From positions 34,325-98,324 of the forward strand of contig CAZBBA010000004.1 of the NCBI GenBank assembly GCA_964490015.1: a stretch of 64,000 bases of DNA. The letters are read 5' to 3'. Origin of the DNA: Perlabentimonas sp964490015. GTDB lineage: Bacteria; Bacteroidota; Bacteroidia; Bacteroidales; Tenuifilaceae. The position numbers and the translations under genes are program-made. Of the stretch, positions 10,101 through 16,265 are shown piece by piece. Below the pieces are notes generated by a model, which worked only from the letters and a program-made list of their open reading frames with translations, ran no database searches and had not been told where the DNA came from. Position 1 is the stretch's first letter. Every line of letters starts with the position of its first letter.

Positions 10101-11347
10101 ACAACACACCTGTGTGGAAAAATATTGAGAAGGTTCCCGACGAGAAACTTTGGAAGATTCGAAACAAACTCCGAAAAGAACTCATTGAATACATTCGTAC
10201 CCGCTTAGTTAACCCACAAATCGTAAAGTTTGAAAGCCCAAGGCATATAGTCGAAATTCAGGAAAAACTCAGAGAAGATGTGCTTACCATTGGCTTTGCA
10301 CGTCGCTTTGCAACTTACAAAAGGGCTCACTTGCTAATTCGCGATCTGGATAGGCTCAGCGAGATTGTCAACAACAAGGAGACGCCAGTACAGTTCCTAT
10401 TTGCAGGAAAGGCTCATCCCAACGACAAGGCAGGTCAAGATTTGATTCGCAGACTAGTAGAGGTTAGCAAGCTACCTCAGTTTGTGGGCAAATTCATCTT
10501 CCTACAGAACTACAACATGGAACTTGCCCGGAAAATGGTTCAGGGTGTTGATATTTGGCTAAACACGCCAACACGTCCACTCGAAGCATCGGGGACTAGC
10601 GGCATGAAAGCCGTAATGAATGGAGTGCTTCACTTTAGCGTTCTCGATGGTTGGTGGGTCGAAGGCTACAAGCCCGATGCAGGATGGGCACTTCCCATGG
10701 AGCGAACCTATGTTCAGCAAGAGTTTCAGGACGAACTCGATGCCGAGCTAATCTACTCTCTTCTTGAGAATGAAATTGTCCCGAAATTCTACAACCTAAG
10801 CGACAAAAACGTCCCCACAAGCTGGGTAGCGTCCATCAAGAAATCTATTGCCGAAGTGGCCTCAAATTTCACCACTACCCGGATGATGGAAGATTATGAG
10901 GATCGATTCTATCACAAACTTTATATCCGAACAAATCGTCTGGCGGAGGAGGATTTTGAGCTAGCCAAACGGCTTGCAGTATGGAAAAGAAAGGTTTCAA
11001 GAACCTGGGATAGCCTCGAGGTAATTACCGTCGAGCAGTTCGACACCTCACGCCAAGCAATTGTGCTGGGTAAAGAGTACTTATCCGAAGTTGTCCTGGA
11101 TTTGGGCAATCTCTCGCCCGAAGAGGTTGGCGTGGAGTTGGTAATTGCCGAACTGGTGGAAAATGGTGATGTTACCATTAAGCACACGCAGGAGTTCGAC
11201 CTTGAGCATGTAGAGGGACAACGAGCCACTTTCAAACTACTTTTTGTCCCCACTGATCCTGGAGTTTTCGACTCGGGAATACGTGTTTACGCCAAAAACA
11301 ACGAACTACCTCACCGCATGGATTTCACACTGGTTAGATGGATTTAG
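7103..11347 (+). CDS. Fused GT3 glycogen synthase / GT35 alpha-glucan phosphorylase
   Basis: A single uninterrupted frame of 1414 residues. Residues 1-560 match eukaryotic-type GT3 glycogen synthase: SWEICNKVGGIHTVIS at the start, QFHEWMTG near 165, NIFTTHATVMGR, and the E-x7-E pair E441/E449 in YYEPWGYTPLES. After a short linker, residues from about 600 onward match short alpha-glucan phosphorylases: TAYLSMEYGLHQ, YSGGLGVLAGD, FHLNEGHAAF, FTTHTPVPAGHD and the PLP-site segment EASGTSGMKAVMNG with Lys1169. The protein therefore combines chain extension from nucleotide sugar with phosphorolysis to glucose-1-phosphate. Comparable fusions are annotated in other Bacteroidota as alpha-glucan family phosphorylase; whether both halves are active is inference. 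It is last in the glucan operon, followed by a strong terminator. Confidence 0.92.
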   Translation: MKDKLIRPDYLFEVSWEICNKVGGIHTVISTKSLTLVSEYKNNLILIGPDVWRDTENNPEFIEDPQLFSSWKNKAHEEGLRVRVGRWNIEGKPVVIIVDFTPFFSKKDEIFKEFWEEYKLDSINGQWDYVEPALFGYAAGKVIESFTKFQLTYRHRIVAQFHEWMTGIGLLYLKKYMPQIGNIFTTHATVMGRCLAGNNVPLYSNLEKYNAEQKALEFNVVSKQSLEKVSAVEADCYTTVSDITAKECAQFHGKKVDIVTPNGFENSFVPKDEEFNLRRIEAKVKFYEVAEALLAHDVAKDALVVGISGRYEFKNKGIDVFIDALSKLNRCPDLKREVLVFILIPGGHHGPRKDVFKNLQEKENENVVVLSNTHITHYLNDPDRDPILNKFKSAGLFNSSSDKVKIFFVPSYLNGNDGIFDLPYWDLLIGMDISVFPSYYEPWGYTPLESLAFHVPTVTTTLAGFGLWVNTYFNEEHPGIKIIERTDDNDSFVIEEISKTICHYSTLSLAEQEKYRKNALEVSKIALWENLISHYKEAYHIALQKVEERTQQFMEFDREEQLPHIEKVFHINKPNWVRLLIQKNIPEKLTALDEISKNLWWCWNPDAIDLFESIDPELWEECEQNPIRFLDMISLPRFQELEQDEIFIEKLNRVQKHFHEYMSKKAGRKGIKTAYLSMEYGLHQSLKLYSGGLGVLAGDYLKEASDRNVPIVGIGLFYRYGYFTQQLSSTGQQIAAYDQQNFAQTLAKPVRHQNGKWKTVGVAFPGRIVNARIWRVDIGRTELYLLDTDYEDNELSDRAITHHLYGGDWENRFKQEMILGIGGIRALEKIGITPSIFHLNEGHAAFAGLERLRSLIVDTKLSFAESLEMVRASSLFTTHTPVPAGHDSFPEDMLRTYMTHYPERLGITWEQFMDLGKLNPGDETERFSMSYLAANLSQEVNGVSWLHGDVSRKMFANLWPGYFPSELHLGYVTNGVHYPTWTSPEIRSLIEAQSNELGFDNTPVWKNIEKVPDEKLWKIRNKLRKELIEYIRTRLVNPQIVKFESPRHIVEIQEKLREDVLTIGFARRFATYKRAHLLIRDLDRLSEIVNNKETPVQFLFAGKAHPNDKAGQDLIRRLVEVSKLPQFVGKFIFLQNYNMELARKMVQGVDIWLNTPTRPLEASGTSGMKAVMNGVLHFSVLDGWWVEGYKPDAGWALPMERTYVQQEFQDELDAELIYSLLENEIVPKFYNLSDKNVPTSWVASIKKSIAEVASNFTTTRMMEDYEDRFYHKLYIRTNRLAEEDFELAKRLAVWKRKVSRTWDSLEVITVEQFDTSRQAIVLGKEYLSEVVLDLGNLSPEEVGVELVIAELVENGDVTIKHTQEFDLEHVEGQRATFKLLFVPTDPGVFDSGIRVYAKNNELPHRMDFTLVRWI

Positions 11348-11370
11348 CCAACACAAATGCATATCATAAT

Positions 11371-11397
11371 AAGAAGCCGATTATTTCGGCTTCTTTT
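11371..11397 (+). terminator. Intrinsic terminator of the glycogen operon
   Basis: A 10-base-pair stem AAGAAGCCGA / TCGGCTTCTT with a 5-base loop (11381-11385), followed by a T-rich run, 24 bases after the phosphorylase stop. Its distal end abuts the ribF promoter box. Confidence 0.8.
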
Positions 11398-11399
11398 GC

Positions 11400-11407
11400 T
11401 ATTTTTG
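11400..11407 (+). promoter_or_regulatory. -7 promoter box for ribF
   Basis: TATTTTTG matches TAnnTTTG and lies 17 bases ahead of the ribF ATG, directly after the T tail of the upstream terminator. Confidence 0.45.
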
Positions 11408-11423
11408 TGACCCAATTTAAAAC

Positions 11424-12356
11424 ATGATTATATTCCACAACATAGAAGAGGTAACCCTCGAAAGACCGGTTGTTACAATTGGCTTCTTCGATGGCGTTCA
11501 TCTTGGCCATAGCGAAATCATTAATACAGTTACTCGCCATGCTCAGGCTGTAAACAGAAACAGCTTGCTGATAACATTTTGGCCTCACCCCCGAATGGTT
11601 CTTCACAACGACCCCGAACGATTAAAACTCCTATCAACCCTACAGGAAAAGCAGCAACTTGCCTGCGAAAATGGGATTGATGCCCTTCTTGTCATGGAGT
11701 TTACGCTCGAACTTGCAGCAACAAGTGCGATACAGTTTATTGAAAATTTTTTGGCTAAAAAGCTAAACGCATCCATAATCATCCTTGGGTATAACCACTC
11801 CTTTGGGCACAAGGGGCAGGGAAATTACAACCTACTTAAACAGCATGAGGATAATTTTAACTACCACGCAATCCAGGTGGATCCGGTGAGTATAAACGGA
11901 GTGGATGTGAGTTCAACAAAAATTCGCGAAGCGTTACTGACTGGCGATTTAAGCGCAGCAAATAATATGCTTGGCCGATCATACAACCTTTCGGGAACCA
12001 TTGAGGGTGGACAGCAAATTGGGCGGTCATTAGGATTCCCTACCGCCAACATCAAACCAACCGACCAATCCAAACTAATCCCTGGCAACGGCGTGTACGC
12101 CGTTTGGGTCGATTATCAGGGTGTTTCGTATCCAGCCATGCTTAACATAGGAATTAGGCCAACCATTGGTGATGGGCTTGAGCGCACCATTGAGGCGCAC
12201 ATTATTGGTTTCGATCAAGTAATTTACAATGAGATGATAGATATCAAGTTTGTCGAAAAGATTAGAGAGGAGCAGAAATTCGCATCGCTCGATGCCCTAA
12301 AGCAACAGCTCGCACTCGACAAGAATGCAGCCCTTAAGAGGCTAGTCCCGCAGTAA
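11424..12356 (+). CDS. ribF: Bifunctional riboflavin kinase / FAD synthetase
   Basis: A 310-residue RibF. The N-terminal FAD synthetase (nucleotidyltransferase) domain opens with VVTIGFFDGVHLGHSEI, the HxGH-type nucleotide-binding motif. It continues to STKIREALLTGDL near residue 175, the ISSTxIR-like motif of the family. The C-terminal riboflavin kinase domain has GTIEGGQQIGRSLGFPTANI near residue 190, with the PTAN motif, and GNGVYAVW. It converts riboflavin to FMN and then FAD in the cytosol. It has its own promoter box at 11400-11407, so it is probably a separate transcript from the glycogen operon. A second riboflavin gene, ribD, lies at 36549-37640. Confidence 0.96.
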   Translation: MIIFHNIEEVTLERPVVTIGFFDGVHLGHSEIINTVTRHAQAVNRNSLLITFWPHPRMVLHNDPERLKLLSTLQEKQQLACENGIDALLVMEFTLELAATSAIQFIENFLAKKLNASIIILGYNHSFGHKGQGNYNLLKQHEDNFNYHAIQVDPVSINGVDVSSTKIREALLTGDLSAANNMLGRSYNLSGTIEGGQQIGRSLGFPTANIKPTDQSKLIPGNGVYAVWVDYQGVSYPAMLNIGIRPTIGDGLERTIEAHIIGFDQVIYNEMIDIKFVEKIREEQKFASLDALKQQLALDKNAALKRLVPQ

Positions 12357-12387
12357 GGATATCTCCCCTCATTTCAATTTTTTACAT

Positions 12388-12395
12388 TATCTTTG
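12388..12395 (+). promoter_or_regulatory. -7 promoter box for ahcY
   Basis: TATCTTTG is an exact TAnnTTTG match, about 73 bases upstream of the ahcY ATG in an AT-rich leader. No clear -33 TTG is seen at the usual spacing. Confidence 0.55.
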
Positions 12396-12468
12396 CAACC
12401 CTAATTCTACAAATATCAGCAGTAATAAACAAGTAGATTTATCTATTTCAAATAAAACAACACGCATA

Positions 12469-13887
12469 ATGGAAAACACCTTAACCACAACCCTCCCCTA
12501 CAAGGTAAAGGATATCAATCTGGCCGAATGGGGCAGAAAAGAGATCAGCATAGCAGAAAAAGAGATGCCCGGACTTATGGCCATCCGCAGAAAAAATTCT
12601 GCCGAAAAACCCCTAAAGGGAGCAAGAATCTCGGGATCGCTACACATGACAATTCAAACTGCGGTTCTCATTGAAACGCTGGTTGAGCTGGGCGCCGATG
12701 TTCGCTGGGCTAGCTGCAACATCTTTTCAACACAGGATCACGCTGCCGCTGCCATTGCTGCCGCTGGCATTCCTGTTTTTGCCTGGAAAGGCGAAACCCT
12801 TGAGGAGTACTGGTGGTGTACAGCTCAGGCGCTTTCGTTCCCTGGCGGCAAAGGGCCGAACCTAATTGTTGACGATGGTGGCGATGCAACTCTACTTATC
12901 CACATGGGCTACAAGGCCGAAAAAGATGCCAGCATCCTTAACATAGAGCCCGAAAGCATTGAGGAAGCCGAAATCCTTAAACTTCTGAAGAAAACCCTTG
13001 CAGAGGACAACCAAAAATGGCACAAAATGGCCAAGGCGTGGAAAGGTGTATCGGAAGAGACCACAACTGGCGTTCACCGACTTTACCAGATGATGGAGCG
13101 CGGCGAGTTGCTTGTGCCTGCCATTAATGTGAACGATTCAGTAACCAAAAGCAAATTCGACAACCTCTACGGCTGCCGGGAATCGCTTGCCGATGGCATT
13201 AAGCGCGCCACCGACGTGATGATTGCCGGAAAAGTAGTTGTGGTTCTGGGCTATGGCGATGTGGGCAAGGGATGTGCTAAGAGCATGCGCGCTTATGGAG
13301 CACGTGTAATTGTTACCGAGATCGATCCCATTTGCGCTCTGCAAGCAGCCATGGAAGGATTTGAGATTAAACCCATTGAGGATGCCCTTGATGAGGGAAA
13401 TATCTTTGTAACCTGCACCGGAAACCGCGATGTTATTACCCTTGAGCATTTAATGGCGATGAAAGACCAAGCCATTGTTTGCAACATTGGTCACTTCGAC
13501 AACGAGATTCAGGTTGAAAAGCTAAACAAGGCTCAGGGTGTACGCAAGGAAACGGTTAAACCACAGGTCGATCAGTATTACTTTGCCGATGGCCGTTCAA
13601 TCTTTATCCTGGCCGAAGGCCGTTTGGTTAACCTTGGCTGCGCCACTGGTCACCCAAGCTTTGTGATGAGTAACAGCTTCACAAACCAAACTCTTGCTCA
13701 GCTGGAGCTTTGGCAAAATGATTTAGCTGTTGATGTTTACCGTTTACCCAAACACCTCGACGAGGAGGTTGCTCGCCTTCACCTTGAACAGCTGGGAGTA
13801 AAACTTACCAAACTCACCAAGCAACAAGCCGATTACATTGGCGTAAGGGTTGAAGGCCCATACAAACCAGAGCACTACAGGTACTAA
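12469..13887 (+). CDS. ahcY: Adenosylhomocysteinase (S-adenosyl-L-homocysteine hydrolase)
   Basis: A 472-residue enzyme hydrolysing S-adenosylhomocysteine to adenosine and homocysteine, clearing the product inhibitor of SAM-dependent methyltransferases. Visible landmarks: substrate region HMTIQTAVLIETL near residue 65, the ASCNIFSTQDHAAAA stretch near 85, the Rossmann NAD-binding motif VVVLGYGDVGKGCA near 260, and the C-terminal signature LAEGRLVNLGCATGHPSFVM. Length fits the bacterial family, which carries an insertion relative to shorter forms. It is a single-gene unit with promoter box 12388-12395 and terminator 13911-13945. Confidence 0.97.
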   Translation: MENTLTTTLPYKVKDINLAEWGRKEISIAEKEMPGLMAIRRKNSAEKPLKGARISGSLHMTIQTAVLIETLVELGADVRWASCNIFSTQDHAAAAIAAAGIPVFAWKGETLEEYWWCTAQALSFPGGKGPNLIVDDGGDATLLIHMGYKAEKDASILNIEPESIEEAEILKLLKKTLAEDNQKWHKMAKAWKGVSEETTTGVHRLYQMMERGELLVPAINVNDSVTKSKFDNLYGCRESLADGIKRATDVMIAGKVVVVLGYGDVGKGCAKSMRAYGARVIVTEIDPICALQAAMEGFEIKPIEDALDEGNIFVTCTGNRDVITLEHLMAMKDQAIVCNIGHFDNEIQVEKLNKAQGVRKETVKPQVDQYYFADGRSIFILAEGRLVNLGCATGHPSFVMSNSFTNQTLAQLELWQNDLAVDVYRLPKHLDEEVARLHLEQLGVKLTKLTKQQADYIGVRVEGPYKPEHYRY

Positions 13888-13910
13888 TTCACAAAAAAAA
13901 CTACACACCA

Positions 13911-13945
13911 AAAGAGGTTGACCAGCAAAGGCTCAACCTCTTTTT
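13911..13945 (+). terminator. Intrinsic terminator after ahcY
   Basis: An 11-base-pair perfect stem AAAGAGGTTGA / TCAACCTCTTT (13911-13921 with 13933-13943) ending in TTTTT. The T tract ends two bases before the first ATG of the next gene. Confidence 0.8.
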
Positions 13946-13947
13946 AG

Positions 13948-14523
13948 ATGGTTGCTACCATGCAAAACGACATTAAAGCCGCAGCTGAGGTACTTAAAAA
14001 CGGGGGGCTAATTCTATACCCAACCGACACTATTTGGGGTATTGGATGCGATGCCACAAACCCAGAGGCCGTTGCCAAAATATATAAGCTAAAGCAGCGC
14101 GAGGACACCAAAAGCATGCTAGTGCTTATAGAAAACCCAAACCTTTTGAATATATACCTTGAACAGGTACCTGAGATTGCCTGGGATTTAATTGATGTTA
14201 CAGACAAACCGCTAACCATTATCTACCCAAAAGCCAAAAATCTGGCCAAAAACCTTGTTGCTGCCGATGGCAGCATTGGCATAAGGGTGGTTAAACATGT
14301 GTTCTGCGAAAGGCTCCTCCAATCTTTCCGAAAGCCCATCGTTTCAACATCTGCTAATATCTCGGGGCAACCTTTCCCAAAAAGTTTCAACACTATCGAT
14401 ACCACTATTGTGAATGGAGTAGGCCTAGTTGTGCCCCAATTCTACGAGGAGAGTAAAAACCCAGTACCCTCGGAAGTTATCCAACTTGGGTTAAGGGGTG
14501 AAATAAAGGTTATAAGAGAGTAA
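13948..14523 (+). CDS. tsaC: L-threonylcarbamoyladenylate synthase (TsaC/YrdC/Sua5 type)
   Basis: A 191-residue YrdC-fold protein making threonylcarbamoyl-AMP from threonine, bicarbonate and ATP for tRNA t6A37 modification. Motifs: GGLILYPTDTIWGIGCDA near residue 20, the KxR-like stretch KLKQREDTKSMLVLI, and STSANISGQPFPKSF near 135. It is the short single-domain form, not the long Sua5 form. The first ATG (13948) directly follows the ahcY terminator tail; the ATG four codons later (13960) is an equally good start. No separate promoter box is visible, so expression may depend on read-through of the terminator. Confidence 0.9.
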   Translation: MVATMQNDIKAAAEVLKNGGLILYPTDTIWGIGCDATNPEAVAKIYKLKQREDTKSMLVLIENPNLLNIYLEQVPEIAWDLIDVTDKPLTIIYPKAKNLAKNLVAADGSIGIRVVKHVFCERLLQSFRKPIVSTSANISGQPFPKSFNTIDTTIVNGVGLVVPQFYEESKNPVPSEVIQLGLRGEIKVIRE

Positions 14524-14528
14524 TTTTG
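14521..14528 (+). promoter_or_regulatory. -7 promoter box for the thioesterase gene
   Basis: TAATTTTG overlaps the tsaC stop codon and lies 33 bases ahead of the ATG at 14562. Confidence 0.35.
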
Positions 14529-14561
14529 ACAAACTAATTTAACCATTTTTAAACTGAAATA

Positions 14562-14987
14562 ATGGATTACATTTTTAATCACGCACATCCAATCCAGGTT
14601 AGGTTTAACGATATTGATATGCTGGGGCACACCACCAACTCGGTGTATATGCAGTACTTCGACTTGGGCAGGCTACATTACTTTCTCGACGTTCTCAAAG
14701 AGCGAATGGACTGGGAAGTGGAAGGGCTTATAGTTGTTAGCGTAAACGTGAATTTTTTGGCTCAAATTAAGTTTTACGATGAACTGGAAGTGAGAACCAA
14801 AATTGTGAAGATGGGTAACAAAAGCCTCGAGATGATTCAGCAGATATACAACAAAACAACATATACTATTGCTGCCGACTGCAAGTCGATTATGGTAGGA
14901 TACTGTGGAAAAGATGAAACTAGCATCACGCTGCCAAATAGATGGCGCGAAGCTATTGCGGCGTTCGAGAAAGAAATAAGTTTTTAG
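14562..14987 (+). CDS. Acyl-CoA thioesterase, hotdog fold (4HBT/YbgC-like)
   Basis: A 141-residue single hotdog domain. The N-terminal segment HPIQVRFNDIDMLGHTTNSVYMQYFD carries the aspartate-containing active-site stretch of the 4-hydroxybenzoyl-CoA thioesterase family (D in NDIDMLGHTTN, then a long helix). It likely hydrolyses an acyl-CoA in the cytosol; the substrate is not deducible. It has a possible promoter of its own at 14521-14528 and ends one base before the convergent rimM stop, so there is almost no room for a terminator between the two. Confidence 0.87.
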   Translation: MDYIFNHAHPIQVRFNDIDMLGHTTNSVYMQYFDLGRLHYFLDVLKERMDWEVEGLIVVSVNVNFLAQIKFYDELEVRTKIVKMGNKSLEMIQQIYNKTTYTIAADCKSIMVGYCGKDETSITLPNRWREAIAAFEKEISF

Positions 14988-14988
14988 G

Positions 14989-15504
14989 CTACAGATCGGT
15001 TAGGCCCTCTGGCAAATCCATGATAAGGGTTTTGGAATCCTCATCAATATCAACAATAAAATCGGGCGAGGCAGGAATCATCATCTCATTCCCAGAAGCA
15101 CCGGTAATTTCGAAAACAAGATTTCCCGAATAATCCTGTAACGTGTCTATTATCCCCAGTTTTACTCCCTGCTGGGTCATTACGGTGAATCCCACTAAAT
15201 CGTCAAGAAAAAGCTCATCGTTGGGTTTGCTTTGCTTTATCTCGGCAAAAATTTTTAAACCAACCAGGCCTTCGGCCTGTGGCAAGTCATCAATATCATC
15301 AAATTTGATGAGCGAAGAATCCCCGCCTTTGCTCCTGATTGAATGTATAAAAAAAGGAATCGGTATTCCCTCAATAAGAAGGAACACCGATTCTAATTTG
15401 TGGTCTTCAGGGTAGAAGTCGTTTGACCAGCTTACCTGAAGTTCGCCATTTACTCCGTGAGTTCGTTGAATTTTTCCAATCTCAATAAGTTGAGGATGGT
15501 TCAT
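14989..15504 (-). CDS. rimM: 16S rRNA maturation factor RimM
   Basis: A 171-residue ribosome maturation factor that assists late assembly of the 30S head. The N-terminal RimM domain starts IEIGKIQRTHGVNGELQVSW, with the GxIxxxhGixGEl pattern. The C-terminal PRC-barrel-like domain begins near residue 95 (DLVGFTVMTQQGVKLGIID) and ends with a run typical of the family (MMIPASPDFIVDIDEDSKTL). It lies 25 bases downstream of rpsP, the usual bacterial order, and both are probably one transcript from the promoter at 16122-16129. Confidence 0.95.
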   Translation of the reverse strand: MNHPQLIEIGKIQRTHGVNGELQVSWSNDFYPEDHKLESVFLLIEGIPIPFFIHSIRSKGGDSSLIKFDDIDDLPQAEGLVGLKIFAEIKQSKPNDELFLDDLVGFTVMTQQGVKLGIIDTLQDYSGNLVFEITGASGNEMMIPASPDFIVDIDEDSKTLIMDLPEGLTDL

Positions 15505-15529
15505 AAGGGATATCCCTACACTTTAGGAG

Positions 15530-16078
15530 TTAAGCTTCGGCTTGCTCGTCAGCCACTTGCTCGTCGGCTGCGTCTTCGGTTGCGTCAGCAGCAGCTGATT
15601 TAGCCTCTTTAGCGGCTAGTTCGGCTTGCTTCTTGGCAATTTCCTGAGCACGGGCTTCGCGAACTTTAGCTTCAGCCTCAATTCGTTTTACCATGTCGTC
15701 CTTTTCGCCTTTGGCGAGACGATCTACTTTGGCTTGAACTTTAGACTCTTTCTCCTTGGTCCAAGCATCGAACTTTGTCTCTACTTGCTCAGGAGTTAAA
15801 GCTCCTTTTTTCACGCCATCAAGCAGGTGTTTTTTCATTAAAACACCCTTGTACGATAGGATAGCCCTAGCGGTATCGGTAGGTTGAGCGCCATTCTGCA
15901 GCCAATCCAATGCCCTATCAAAATTTAATTCAATAGTAGCAGGATCAGTGACAGGATTGTACGAACCAATCCTCTCGATGAATCTGCCATCCCGTGGCGC
16001 CCTGCTATCCGCCACCACGATATGGTAGAAAGGTGCTCTCTTCCGTCCGTGGCGACTAAGTCTGATTTTTACAGGCAT
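15530..16078 (-). CDS. rpsP: 30S ribosomal protein S16 with long Ala/Glu-rich tail
   Basis: Residues 1-80 are canonical S16 (MPVKIRLSRHGRKRAPFYHI, then DSRAPRDGRFIERIGSYNP). The protein is 182 residues, about twice the length of S16 in most bacteria. The extension from about residue 95 is charged and then alanine/glutamate-rich (repeated AKEA, AEDA-like and DEQ units). Long S16 tails are common in Bacteroidota; their role is not established. It is followed by rimM and preceded by a -7 box at 16122-16129. Confidence 0.97.
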   Translation of the reverse strand: MPVKIRLSRHGRKRAPFYHIVVADSRAPRDGRFIERIGSYNPVTDPATIELNFDRALDWLQNGAQPTDTARAILSYKGVLMKKHLLDGVKKGALTPEQVETKFDAWTKEKESKVQAKVDRLAKGEKDDMVKRIEAEAKVREARAQEIAKKQAELAAKEAKSAAADATEDAADEQVADEQAEA

Positions 16079-16121
16079 ACTTAAACGCTTTTTTAGTTAA
16101 ACCTACATTATTTTTGCGGGG

Positions 16122-16129
16122 CAAAGGTA
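16122..16129 (-). promoter_or_regulatory. -7 promoter box for rpsP-rimM
   Basis: The minus strand reads TACCTTTG, matching TAnnTTTG, 44 bases ahead of the rpsP ATG at 16078. Confidence 0.55.
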
Positions 16130-16200
16130 ATAGTTTTTTATTAATTGTCAGCATGTTTTAAATGGCAAAACAAAAAAACATGGGGGTCTGATTACTTACC

Positions 16201-16245
16201 ACTCACTGGGTGACTACCCGCTATGCAGACAGTCACCCAGCGAGT
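16201..16245. repeat. 15-base inverted repeat between mutL and rpsP
   Basis: ACTCACTGGGTGACT (16201-16215) pairs with AGTCACCCAGCGAGT (16231-16245); 14 of 15 positions pair and one forms G-T. The spacer is 15 bases. It lies just after the mutL stop (16266 on the minus strand). It could act as a terminator stem, but no T tract follows on the minus strand, so a different role or an RNA-stabilising hairpin is possible. Confidence 0.6.
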
Positions 16246-16265
16246 ATAAATAAAAGCGAGGTAAA

